Positions 9,110-16,426 of a stretch of DNA of 36,110 nt are shown here, in pieces. The notes beneath the pieces are model-generated. The model did no database searches. It was not told the DNA's origin and saw only the letters and a list, made by a program, of their open reading frames with translations. Position numbers and translations under genes: made by a program. Every line of letters starts with the position of its first letter. Within the stretch, counting starts at the first letter, position 1. Where the stretch lies: assembly GCA_044379485.1 (NCBI GenBank), contig JBIPOE010000043.1, forward strand, positions 1-36,110. Direction: 5' to 3'. Source of the DNA: CAMDMI01 sp044379485. GTDB taxonomy: Bacteria; Bacteroidota; Bacteroidia; Cytophagales; Flexibacteraceae.

Positions 9110-9183
9110 GGTCCCGTAGCTTAACTGGATAGAGCATCTGACTACGAATCAGAAGGTTGGGAGTTCGAATCTCTTCGGGATCA
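9110..9183 (+). tRNA. tRNA-Arg (anticodon ACG)
   Basis: A full cloverleaf can be drawn. The acceptor stem GGTCCCG (9110-9116) pairs with CGGGATC (9176-9182, one G-U), with discriminator A at 9183. The D arm is GCTT...GAGC, the anticodon stem TCTGA/TCAGA encloses the loop CTACGAA with anticodon ACG, and the T arm is GGGAG-TTCGAAT-CTCTT (two G-U pairs). The 3' CCA is not encoded (CAT follows), so it must be added enzymatically. ACG is expected to be deaminated to ICG to read CGU, CGC and CGA codons. Confidence 0.97.
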
Positions 9184-9261
9184 CATTTTATTAACATTCT
9201 AAATCCTACATACGCAGAAGCACATTTACTTTATTAAGTAAAAAATACATGGCCTGGACAT

Positions 9262-9284
9262 TTACGTTAACATATTAAACGTAA
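9262..9284 (+). promoter_or_regulatory. Inverted repeat just upstream of the first ECF gene
   Basis: TTACGTT (9262-9268) and AACGTAA (9278-9284) form a perfect 7-bp inverted repeat with a 9-nt AT-rich spacer, ending 5 nt before the ATG at 9290. It occupies the place where a ribosome site would be, so it could be an operator or an RNA hairpin limiting translation. Confidence 0.4.
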
Positions 9285-9289
9285 TATTC

Positions 9290-9892
9290 ATGAATACCCT
9301 CAAAGCTTCTACGGATTTAGATCTAATCGAATCCTTTCTTTCTGGCAATCAAAACGCATTCGCAACTTTAGTTCGAAGGCATCAACAAAGAATTTATTCC
9401 ACAGCCATGCTGGTGGTTAGGGATAAATATATTGCAGATGATATATTGCAGGAAACTTTTCTGAAATTTTTTAAAGTATTAACTGAGGGGAAATATCAAC
9501 ATAGGGATAAGCTGTTGCCCTTTTTATTGAGAATTTCGCACAATTTGGCAATTGATTCCGTCAGAAGAACCAGAAGTTCGCCAGTCATTACAACTGCGGA
9601 TGGAAAAAATATTTTCGATTTTTTAAATATTGGGGAAGAATTTTCGTTTGATGGATATGACAAAAATATCGAGAAGGAAAGATTGAAATGGGCCATTGCA
9701 AAACTGCCAGAACAACACAGAGAAATCCTGTTGCTTAGGTACTTTGCAGATATGTCCTTTAAAGATATCGCAGAGCTCATAAATGTCAATCAAAATACTT
9801 GCCTGGGGCGTATGCGCTATGCAATCAAAAATTTAAAAAAATACCTTGTTCCAAAAGTAAAACGTTATGATCAAAACCTTTACCCCAAATGA
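9290..9892 (+). CDS. ECF-type RNA polymerase sigma factor
   Basis: Sigma-70 family ECF sigma factor, 200 residues, the family's usual length. Region 2 is seen at residues about 20-85 (NAFATLVRRHQQRIYSTAML, then DDILQETFLKFFKVL, the core-binding and -10-recognising helices). Region 4 spans about 135-185, with LPEQHREILLLRYFADMSF, then KDIAELINVNQNTCLGRMRY as the helix-turn-helix. It overlaps the next gene by 26 nt, so the two are translationally linked. No TM anti-sigma factor follows; the partner may be the small acidic protein encoded next. The inverted repeat directly before the start suggests autoregulation or translational control. It lies downstream of tRNA-Arg on the same strand and could receive some readthrough. 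Confidence 0.95.
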   Translation: MNTLKASTDLDLIESFLSGNQNAFATLVRRHQQRIYSTAMLVVRDKYIADDILQETFLKFFKVLTEGKYQHRDKLLPFLLRISHNLAIDSVRRTRSSPVITTADGKNIFDFLNIGEEFSFDGYDKNIEKERLKWAIAKLPEQHREILLLRYFADMSFKDIAELINVNQNTCLGRMRYAIKNLKKYLVPKVKRYDQNLYPK

Positions 9893-10106
9893 TGTCCTGA
9901 AAAATCAAAGTGGTGAACTGCCACCCGAAGAATCAGCACATCTGGATGCCTCAATTTCGGAATCTCCTGAATTAGAGGATTTTGCTGAGTCAGCAGATGA
10001 TTTGCAGACAAAAGTTGTTGATCTTTTGTCACAACCGAGTGAACGACCATTAAAAAATATAATGGCTTTTATTCAGAATGAATTGAAGGAAAATCAAAAG
10101 TATTAG
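9867..10106 (+). CDS. Small acidic protein, candidate soluble anti-sigma factor
   Basis: A 79-residue soluble protein with no membrane helix and no Cys/His zinc motif. Its start at 9867 lies inside the end of the ECF sigma gene (26-nt overlap, different frame), which implies coupled translation. The N-terminal part (FTPNDVLKNQSGELPPEESA, then a LDASISESPELEDF-type acidic helix) resembles the first helices of Bacteroidota anti-sigma factors, in which a short 'LIRYxxGELSxEE'-type helix is followed by an acidic helix. This likeness and the position suggest a minimal, membrane-free anti-sigma or sigma-modulating protein. That is inference; no catalytic motif is present. A Rho-independent terminator follows after 19 nt. 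Confidence 0.7.
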   Translation: MIKTFTPNDVLKNQSGELPPEESAHLDASISESPELEDFAESADDLQTKVVDLLSQPSERPLKNIMAFIQNELKENQKY

Positions 10107-10125
10107 TCTCCGTTTCTTTGCAATG

Positions 10126-10151
10126 ACCCCGCCCCAAAAGCGGGGTTTTTG
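10126..10151 (+). terminator. Rho-independent terminator after the first ECF operon
   Basis: ACCCCGC (10126-10132) pairs with GCGGGGT (10140-10146) around a 7-nt loop and is followed by a T run. It lies between the small acidic gene and the beta-mannosidase start at 10176, so the two transcription units are separated. Confidence 0.85.
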
Positions 10152-10175
10152 CGTTTCTATTGCTTTCTTGCGACC

Positions 10176-12722
10176 ATGAAAATTCTTTTCCGATTTTTAT
10201 TTTTAATCGTTGGATGGCAATACGCTTTTGGGCAGGTGCTTCAACAGGATTTGTCAGGTAAAAACTGGATTTTTAAAGAACTTGGTAATACAAACTGGAG
10301 GCCGGCAAATGTTCCAGGTACTGTTCATACAGATTTAATGGCCAACAAAGCGCTTTCCGATCCATTTTGGAGAGACAATGAAAAATGGGTGCAATGGGTG
10401 AGCAACCTGGATTGGGCCTACAAAACCGAATTCGAATTGGATACAAGTCTGGAAACAAAAACCAATATAAACTTGGTTTTTAAAGGATTGGATACCTATG
10501 CCGAAGTTTTTTTGAATGGGAAATCTCTTATAAAAACAGAGAATATGTTTCTGGAATATAGAATTGATGTAAAAAAGTTTTTAGTAAAAGGGAAAAATGA
10601 AATTTTGCTTGTTTTTACTTCGCCACTTAAAGCTGCATTACCAGATTTGGTAGCCAATCCTGAAACCTTGCCGGCAGTAAATGATGGAATGCCCTTGAAA
10701 ACAAGCCCTTTTACCAGAAAGGCCGGTTATGCGTATGGTTGGGATTGGGGACCAAGACTGGTAACTTCAGGAATCTGGCGACCAGTTATGCTTGAGGCCT
10801 GGAATGAAACAAAAATTGAAAATATCTATCTTTATACTAAGAAACTGGATGGAAAAACAGCCACCATTTCAGGGACCATAAAACTTCAAAATGATAAAAC
10901 CGGAAGCTATCAATTTGATCTTTTGATAGGTAAAGACAAAAAAAGTATAAGCCTGGTTGATTCTGGAAAAGGGAAAGCACATCCATTCGAGTTCAAAATC
11001 AGTGGTGCTGAACTTTGGTGGACTAATGGCCTTGGTAATCCACATTTGTATGATGTAACAGGTTCTTTGTCAATAGAAAAAAAGGTATTGGACCAAAAGA
11101 AATTTAAGTTTGGAATTCGGACCGTGGAATTGGTTCATGAAAAAGACTCGGATGGAAAATCTTTCTATTTTAAGCTGAATGGGAGGCCTGTATTTATGAA
11201 AGGGGCCAACTACATTCCTCAGGATAACTTTTTAACCAGGGTAGGGAAGGAGCGCTACCTTCAAACTATGATGTCTGCAAAATCTGCCAATATGAATATG
11301 CTCAGAGTTTGGGGAGGTGGTATTTATGAAAATGATATTTTTTATCAACTCTGCGACTCTTTGGGTATTTTGCTTTGGCAGGATTTTATGTTTGCCTGCA
11401 CCATGTATCCAGGCACTTCTAAGTTTCAGAATTTGGTCAAACAGGAAGTGAGGCAAAATGTGCAAAGACTTAGAAACCATGCTTCTATCGGAATTTGGTG
11501 TGGCAACAATGAAAACGAAACCGGTTGGCTAAAACGATGGATGATGGGGGGCATTCCTTATGGTAAAGCTGATTCAGCTAAACTTTATCAGGACCATAAA
11601 GTTCTCTTTCACAATATAATACCTGAAATTGTAAAACAAGAAGATCCATCAAGATTTTATACAAGGAGCTCTCCATCGGCTAATGACGACGAAATCAGGC
11701 CAGACAAAATTGGATTTGGCGATATCCACGATTGGCATGTCTGGTTTGGAACTGGTGACTACAGAAAATACAAAAACAATGTTTCACGCTTTCAAAGTGA
11801 ATATGGCTACCAATCGTTTCCAGCCATGGAAAGTATTAAAAAGTTTTCTGAATCACAGGATTGGTATGAAGACTCTGATGTGATGGATGTGCATCAAAAG
11901 CATCCCAATGGCAATTCGAAAATCAAAAAATTCTCGGCTCAATTTTATCAAAAACCTAAGGATTTTGAGAGTTTTACGTATGTAAGCCAATTGCAGCAGG
12001 CGGAGGCCATGAAGTTTGCTATAGAAACCCACCGGACAAAAATGCCTTATTGTATGGGTTCACTGTATTGGCAGCTAAACGATTGCTGGCCAGCTGCTTC
12101 CTGGAGTTCCATTGATTATTATGGAACATGGAAGGCAACCCAATATTTTGCCAAAAAGGCAAATGAACCATTGGCGCTTTTTTCGAAATTGGCCGGAGAT
12201 TCTATTAAGATTTCAATAGTGAATGAAGCATTGAAACCATTTGCATTTCAAGGATTTGAGATTGTTTGGAAAGACTTTTTCGGCAAAGAATTGAGCCGAC
12301 AGGAAATACTGATTCCTAAAGGAAATGTGGCTGACAATATGGTTTGGAATAAAACCTTTGCCTTAAAGAAAGCAAAATGGAGTCCTACAGATTCTGCCTC
12401 TATTTTTATCCAGATTAAGGCGATTTCAAAATCTGGAACCCAATCTATATCGGATGTTCAGTATTTGAAATTGCCTAAAGATTTGAAACTGGTTGAAACC
12501 GAATTGAATCCGGTTTTAGAAAAAACCAGTTCTGGTTATACCTTAAAATTGAAACCCAATTTGCTGGTTAAGAATCTGTCTGTCAGTTCAAAAAATGGAA
12601 ACATTCATTTTTCAGACAATTATGTTGACTTATTACCAGGGGAGGAAAAATCTATTGAATTTGATTCTAAAGAACCGGTTTCGATTGCTGATTTACAGTT
12701 TAAGATGCTGGTGAATGAGTGA
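10176..12722 (+). CDS. Secreted beta-mannosidase (GH2)
   Basis: Glycoside hydrolase family 2 exo-beta-mannosidase, 848 residues from the ATG at 10176; an in-frame TTG at 10149 lies inside the terminator and is not used here. A signal peptide (MKILFRFLFLIVGWQYAFGQ) sends it to the periplasm or surface. After the jelly-roll and Ig-like domains (with GYAYGWDWGPRLVTSGIWRP, a beta-mannosidase hallmark), the TIM barrel shows GANYIPQDNF, MLRVWGGGIYENDIFY, WQDFMFACTMYP, the acid/base motif CGNNENETGW (Glu near residue 447) and the nucleophile motif FQSEYGYQSFP (Glu near 540). SLYWQLNDCWPAASWSSIDY closes the active site. It would release mannose from mannan or N-glycan fragments. It is a single gene here, with no SusC/D pair in the window. 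Confidence 0.94.
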   Translation: MKILFRFLFLIVGWQYAFGQVLQQDLSGKNWIFKELGNTNWRPANVPGTVHTDLMANKALSDPFWRDNEKWVQWVSNLDWAYKTEFELDTSLETKTNINLVFKGLDTYAEVFLNGKSLIKTENMFLEYRIDVKKFLVKGKNEILLVFTSPLKAALPDLVANPETLPAVNDGMPLKTSPFTRKAGYAYGWDWGPRLVTSGIWRPVMLEAWNETKIENIYLYTKKLDGKTATISGTIKLQNDKTGSYQFDLLIGKDKKSISLVDSGKGKAHPFEFKISGAELWWTNGLGNPHLYDVTGSLSIEKKVLDQKKFKFGIRTVELVHEKDSDGKSFYFKLNGRPVFMKGANYIPQDNFLTRVGKERYLQTMMSAKSANMNMLRVWGGGIYENDIFYQLCDSLGILLWQDFMFACTMYPGTSKFQNLVKQEVRQNVQRLRNHASIGIWCGNNENETGWLKRWMMGGIPYGKADSAKLYQDHKVLFHNIIPEIVKQEDPSRFYTRSSPSANDDEIRPDKIGFGDIHDWHVWFGTGDYRKYKNNVSRFQSEYGYQSFPAMESIKKFSESQDWYEDSDVMDVHQKHPNGNSKIKKFSAQFYQKPKDFESFTYVSQLQQAEAMKFAIETHRTKMPYCMGSLYWQLNDCWPAASWSSIDYYGTWKATQYFAKKANEPLALFSKLAGDSIKISIVNEALKPFAFQGFEIVWKDFFGKELSRQEILIPKGNVADNMVWNKTFALKKAKWSPTDSASIFIQIKAISKSGTQSISDVQYLKLPKDLKLVETELNPVLEKTSSGYTLKLKPNLLVKNLSVSSKNGNIHFSDNYVDLLPGEEKSIEFDSKEPVSIADLQFKMLVNE

Positions 12723-13099
12723 AAATAGTTGTTTCATTAAACCTGACAGGTCTAAGTTAAAGTTAAAAGGCCGGATGATTTAACGTTGGTTGTTGCACAT
12801 TTATAAATTTTGGTTCTACAGGAAATTTAATGGAAAAATTTAGAAAAAAAATATTATAAGATTTAATCGAGTGTTTTACCAAAATATTTACTTTTCATAA
12901 CACTATTTAAATCAATGAATTATAGCAGTTAGGGCCATATTGGTTTAATATTGAGGTTTTGGAAATAATCCCTATTTTTCAATCAATCTCATCCTGTTAA
13001 TTTTTTTATTTCCATCACTAAATTCCCAGTAGAACCTTTTTTTTAAACCTATTCCATCCTTTTCAAACAATTTGGAGTTATCTCAATTTAGAAACTTCT
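12723..13099 (+). other. Gene-free AT-rich spacer upstream of the lipoprotein
   Basis: About 377 nt between the beta-mannosidase and the lipoprotein gene. I find no credible ORF, tRNA or strong hairpin with a T-run. Near its 5' end it carries the odd palindrome ACCTGACAGGT (12741-12751), also found in part at 3535-3544. The rest is AT-rich with several poly-T runs and probably holds the promoter of the lipoprotein/ECF cluster, but no clear TAnnTTTG was found. Confidence 0.5.
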
Positions 13100-14023
13100 A
13101 TGAAAAAAATCTGCCTTTTTATTTCATTAATCACTTTGGTTAGCTGCGACAGGGAAAAAGATACTCCTGAGCCCTCCAATTTCAAAAATCTGGCTCTTAA
13201 AAAGCTCAATGTCCAATTTGACTTGTCAACTGGAACTGTTTTTAATTTGGCAGATAGTAACCTGTTTACTCAAGCAGTCCTTCTAAGGGTTGGAAATCCA
13301 TTATTTGGGAGAATAACAAAGGGCTCAGATGCCGGACAATATGTTTACAAAGCTGATCGAAAATCTGTACTTATCGATTCTGCTGAATACCAGATTTGCG
13401 AAGGAAACAATTGCAAATCAGCATGGATAATTTTTAAAGTTTCCCCAGGCTCTTGTTTAATGGAACCCCATTCTGACAAGTTTACTTACAACTTAGAAGA
13501 CACCCTTTTTCTGCCTATCATTTCAAATGACACCAGCTATTGTCCTGATGCCCAAGTTTCAAAATTGGAAAACCTTCCGGTGGGCCATGGCTTTGTTCAC
13601 AACAATAAAGCGGCTCTTATCCTCCCCACTTTTTTTAAAGGTAATGTAAGCTTTACATACGATATTACCAATGGCCACCAAACCAAAACAACACCCGTAG
13701 AATTAACTGTTCAATTGGATCAAACCTATTGTGATGCCCATTTTAAATTGACTCCCGATACCATAAGGCAAGGATATAATCCATCCATTACTTTGTCTTT
13801 GGAAAGTCTATTGGCAAATGATTTTTTTGCGATAGATTTTGTAAATCTCCAAACCTTTGAGTTGATAGAAGATTCACAGAATTCTTACTTTACGGTAACA
13901 AAATATGGTAATGAGATCAGAATTAATCCTTTAGGTGCCTCAGGCTCAGGATCATTCTATTATAAACTTTGTACAAGTTCTGGTAAATGTGAAACCGCAA
14001 AAGTTTTACTCAAAATTCAATAA
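13100..14023 (+). CDS. Ig-like domain lipoprotein
   Basis: Predicted lipoprotein of 307 residues, no enzyme motif recognised. The signal peptide MKKICLFISLITLVSC ends in a lipobox with the acylated Cys at position 16, followed by charged DREKD, so it may be outer-membrane anchored. The remainder looks like two to three beta-sandwich domains. The stretch around DKFTYNLEDTLFLPIISNDT and VSFTYDITNG resembles the tandem Ig/cadherin-like ('VAxNDT') repeats common in Bacteroidota surface proteins, and a similar unit ends with GSGSFYYKLCTSSGKCE. Cys pairs (QICEGNNC, KLCTSSGKC) could form disulfides. It lies 49 nt upstream of an ECF sigma gene on the same strand, so co-transcription and a role as a surface sensor or partner are possible but not shown. 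Confidence 0.75.
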   Translation: MKKICLFISLITLVSCDREKDTPEPSNFKNLALKKLNVQFDLSTGTVFNLADSNLFTQAVLLRVGNPLFGRITKGSDAGQYVYKADRKSVLIDSAEYQICEGNNCKSAWIIFKVSPGSCLMEPHSDKFTYNLEDTLFLPIISNDTSYCPDAQVSKLENLPVGHGFVHNNKAALILPTFFKGNVSFTYDITNGHQTKTTPVELTVQLDQTYCDAHFKLTPDTIRQGYNPSITLSLESLLANDFFAIDFVNLQTFELIEDSQNSYFTVTKYGNEIRINPLGASGSGSFYYKLCTSSGKCETAKVLLKIQ

Positions 14024-14040
14024 TTATCTCTAAACCATTC

Positions 14041-14060
14041 ATTCTTATGTGAATAAGAAT
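14041..14060 (+). promoter_or_regulatory. Perfect hairpin before the second ECF gene
   Basis: ATTCTTAT (14041-14048) and ATAAGAAT (14053-14060) form a perfect 8-bp inverted repeat around the 4-nt loop GTGA, 12 nt before the TTG start at 14073. It lacks a T-run, so an operator or translation-control hairpin is more likely than a terminator. Confidence 0.45.
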
Positions 14061-14072
14061 TTCAGCTAGCAT

Positions 14073-14606
14073 TTGAAACCTGCGCTTAATCAACTTCTGG
14101 CCGATTGCAAGGCTGGCAAATCAAAAGCTCAACGTATCTTGTTTGACATGTACGAAAGGAAGTTTTTTGCTATGATTTTGCGATATGTTAGAACAACAGC
14201 AGAAGCAGAAGATGTAGTAATTCAGGGGTTTACAAAGATATTTTCAAGAATAGATCAATATAAAGAAGGTAGTTTTGAAGGATGGATGAAAACCATTGTA
14301 ATTCATGAAGCTTTAAGCCTTCATAGAAAAAACGCCAGGCAAACATGGTCAAATTCTTACCAGCCAAATGAATTGTTGGAAAGCCACGATCTCACTGTTT
14401 TGGATGCACTTTCAATGGAAGATCTAAACCAATTGATAAAAGAATTACCCGAAGGTTCTAAAATGGTATTTAACCTTTTTGCAATTGAGGGATACGGGCA
14501 CAAAGAAATCGCAGAAATGTTAGACATAACAGAAGGTACGAGCAAAAGTCAATTTGCAAGGGCTAAAGCATTACTAAAGAACAAATTAACACCAACTGAA
14601 TCATGA
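14073..14606 (+). CDS. ECF-type sigma factor paired with a trans-envelope partner
   Basis: ECF sigma factor of 177 residues. Region 2 includes AEDVVIQGFTKIFSRIDQY followed by SFEGWMKTIVIHEALSLHRK, and region 4 includes LPEGSKMVFNLFAIEGYGHK, then EIAEMLDITEGTSKSQFARA. The start is TTG at 14073: a TAG lies two codons upstream in frame, and the next ATG (residue 25) would remove part of region 2. The end overlaps the next start as ATGA, showing tight coupling to the membrane protein downstream. This pair (sigma factor followed by a TM-plus-barrel protein) matches the sigma/dual-membrane anti-sigma gene order known from Bacteroides. Its target genes are unknown; the giant surface protein gene 3 kb downstream is a candidate (inference). 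Confidence 0.93.
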   Translation: MKPALNQLLADCKAGKSKAQRILFDMYERKFFAMILRYVRTTAEAEDVVIQGFTKIFSRIDQYKEGSFEGWMKTIVIHEALSLHRKNARQTWSNSYQPNELLESHDLTVLDALSMEDLNQLIKELPEGSKMVFNLFAIEGYGHKEIAEMLDITEGTSKSQFARAKALLKNKLTPTES

Positions 14607-16093
14607 ATGAACAAGGTGGTTTAAGCAATAAATTTCAAAATGAATCTGCCAAATCCAAAAGAGATCTTTGGGCAGAAGTGAACAAAAACCTACAACGAAA
14701 ACGAAGACAGAGATTTCTTTTCTTTTGGTGGATTGGCCTGGGTGCAATTTTGGCTGTATCCAGTATTTTTTATGTGGCTCAAACCTGGATTGATATTAAG
14801 GATTTAAATGATAAAAAAGAACAAGCCAACCTGGATGAGGTTAAAAACTCTTCAAAGAAAGGTAAGCAGTTTATGACAAATAATGATGAACATCTAAAGA
14901 AATCAGATCCAATTGAAAAGGCTAAAAATCATGAATTTAGTAACGAAAAAGAGCCAGCTTTAAAACATCTGATGCTAAAATCCAGGAATCCTTTAATGGC
15001 AAATTCTCCAAAAACAATTGATAAGGATTTAACAGAAAATAAGGTTCCCGGTAAAAAAGAACTGATAATAGTAAAATCTAAAAAATCGAAAAATCTTCCT
15101 ATTTCAAATGTTACCACGATGTTAGTGAATAAACAAAAAAACGCTGATAGAATACATGATAAAGCCAATACATCAAATAGTCAAATTCCTCTGGAAGAAT
15201 CGAAAAGTAAAAATATTTCTCCAATTCAATCCATTGAGGCTGATAGAATTGGACTAGAAAAAGGAATAACCAACCCTGAAATAAATACAGTTTCAATCAT
15301 AGATTCTATTACACAATTTAACCAGTTAAATTCTAAGGTTCTAGAAGTAAAAAAGGAGACCATCTTAGATTCAGCAAAAGAGGTTCCAAAAGTGAACATA
15401 GCCCAAAAAGATTCATCGAAAGTAAAGTCCAGCAAACGTATTAAACTTCAAGGATTTGCAGGTGTATATTATTCAGTTAAAAATCAGGCATTGAATGTAA
15501 ATGGAGAAGAAAAAAGGGCAAAAAATCTTGCAATGAATCAGTTTTCGGCAAAGCGAATTTCATATAGCATTGACTTACTAATCCAGTATGAATTGGGAAA
15601 AAACTGGGCTTTGTTTACTTCTTTTTCAGCTAATTATTTGGCAGATAAAAGTAGATTTTCAATCAGGGGAAATTCCATAGAGGGATATTCAAGCATGCCA
15701 GACCAGAACGGTTTTGAGTTTATAAGTCCGGTTTTTGAAGAAACTGAGAAAAATGTAAACACACAGGTTTTTGGTCTGGAAACTCAGTTTGGTATTTGGA
15801 TTAAAAAAATTATTTCAAATATGGGATTGAAGATTTCACCAGCTGTTTCAGTTCCAGTTTACACAAGTACCAAAATAGAGTTTAATGAAATAATTAAAAA
15901 TGAAAATGACTTTTTTGGAGAAAACGTAAACTTTGGTATTCATTTTGGACTTCCCATTTCTTTACCAAATCGAAATAGGGAGATTTTTCTTGAACCACAT
16001 TTTTCCGGATTTCTTAATCCAGCTTTTAAACCAACTAGTGGAGCCCGAAATTCACCACTTTTAGTTGGTGTAAAATTTGGGGCGACATTTTAA
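14603..16093 (+). CDS. Dual-membrane-spanning (Dma-like) anti-sigma candidate: TM helix, disordered linker, outer-membrane barrel
   Basis: A 496-residue protein with three parts. Residues 1-37 are a short basic cytoplasmic tail (KSKRDLWAEVNKNLQRKRRQ). Residues about 38-58 are a single inner-membrane helix (FLFFWWIGLGAILAVSSIFY). Residues about 60-280 are a Lys/Asn/Ser/Glu-rich low-complexity linker with no predicted fold. Residues about 281-496 show alternating beta strands (KLQGFAGVYYSV, ALFTSFSANYLA, LLVGVKFGATF) and end in Phe, as expected for an outer-membrane beta-barrel. A linker of about 220 residues is long enough to cross the periplasm. The ATGA overlap with the sigma gene implies that the N-terminal tail binds that sigma factor. 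The architecture matches dual-membrane-spanning anti-sigma factors (Dma) described in Bacteroides thetaiotaomicron; assignment by architecture only. Confidence 0.75.
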   Translation: MNEQGGLSNKFQNESAKSKRDLWAEVNKNLQRKRRQRFLFFWWIGLGAILAVSSIFYVAQTWIDIKDLNDKKEQANLDEVKNSSKKGKQFMTNNDEHLKKSDPIEKAKNHEFSNEKEPALKHLMLKSRNPLMANSPKTIDKDLTENKVPGKKELIIVKSKKSKNLPISNVTTMLVNKQKNADRIHDKANTSNSQIPLEESKSKNISPIQSIEADRIGLEKGITNPEINTVSIIDSITQFNQLNSKVLEVKKETILDSAKEVPKVNIAQKDSSKVKSSKRIKLQGFAGVYYSVKNQALNVNGEEKRAKNLAMNQFSAKRISYSIDLLIQYELGKNWALFTSFSANYLADKSRFSIRGNSIEGYSSMPDQNGFEFISPVFEETEKNVNTQVFGLETQFGIWIKKIISNMGLKISPAVSVPVYTSTKIEFNEIIKNENDFFGENVNFGIHFGLPISLPNRNREIFLEPHFSGFLNPAFKPTSGARNSPLLVGVKFGATF

Positions 16094-16426
16094 AACTATA
16101 ATTTTTTGGTTTTTAGGTAGTTAAATTTTGAAGACTAATAGTTTTCAGGATTATTCAAATCCATTTGAAATTGGATTTTTTTCAGGACTATGTTTTTTTT
16201 TCAATATCAGGGTTTCTATAAACCGGCTACCTGGTTAGTTTGATTGAAAATTAAGTTTTATCTATATCAACCAATCCTATCCAAAACTTGCCAATTTTAA
16301 CGCATTGGTAATATTAAATTGTTTTTTAAATGGTTTTTTTTGATTATTGCCATGTCTTAAAAATCGAAAGCCTGAGGGTAATCCTTTTTAAGTCGTAACC
16401 AATTTAACCAAAAAATTCAAACTAAT
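16094..16426 (+). other. Leader/promoter region of the giant gene
   Basis: 333 nt with no credible ORF on either strand. It is T-rich with several poly-T runs and no strong terminator hairpin after the barrel-protein gene. A GTAATCC...GTAACC pair lies at about 16377-16400, 25-50 nt before the ATG, and could be part of a non-housekeeping (ECF-type) promoter. I cannot confirm this by eye. Confidence 0.35.

Noticed and set aside
10149..10175. TTG start for the beta-mannosidase
   Set aside because: It lies within the upstream terminator and would bury the signal peptide. The ATG at 10176 gives a normal signal peptide.
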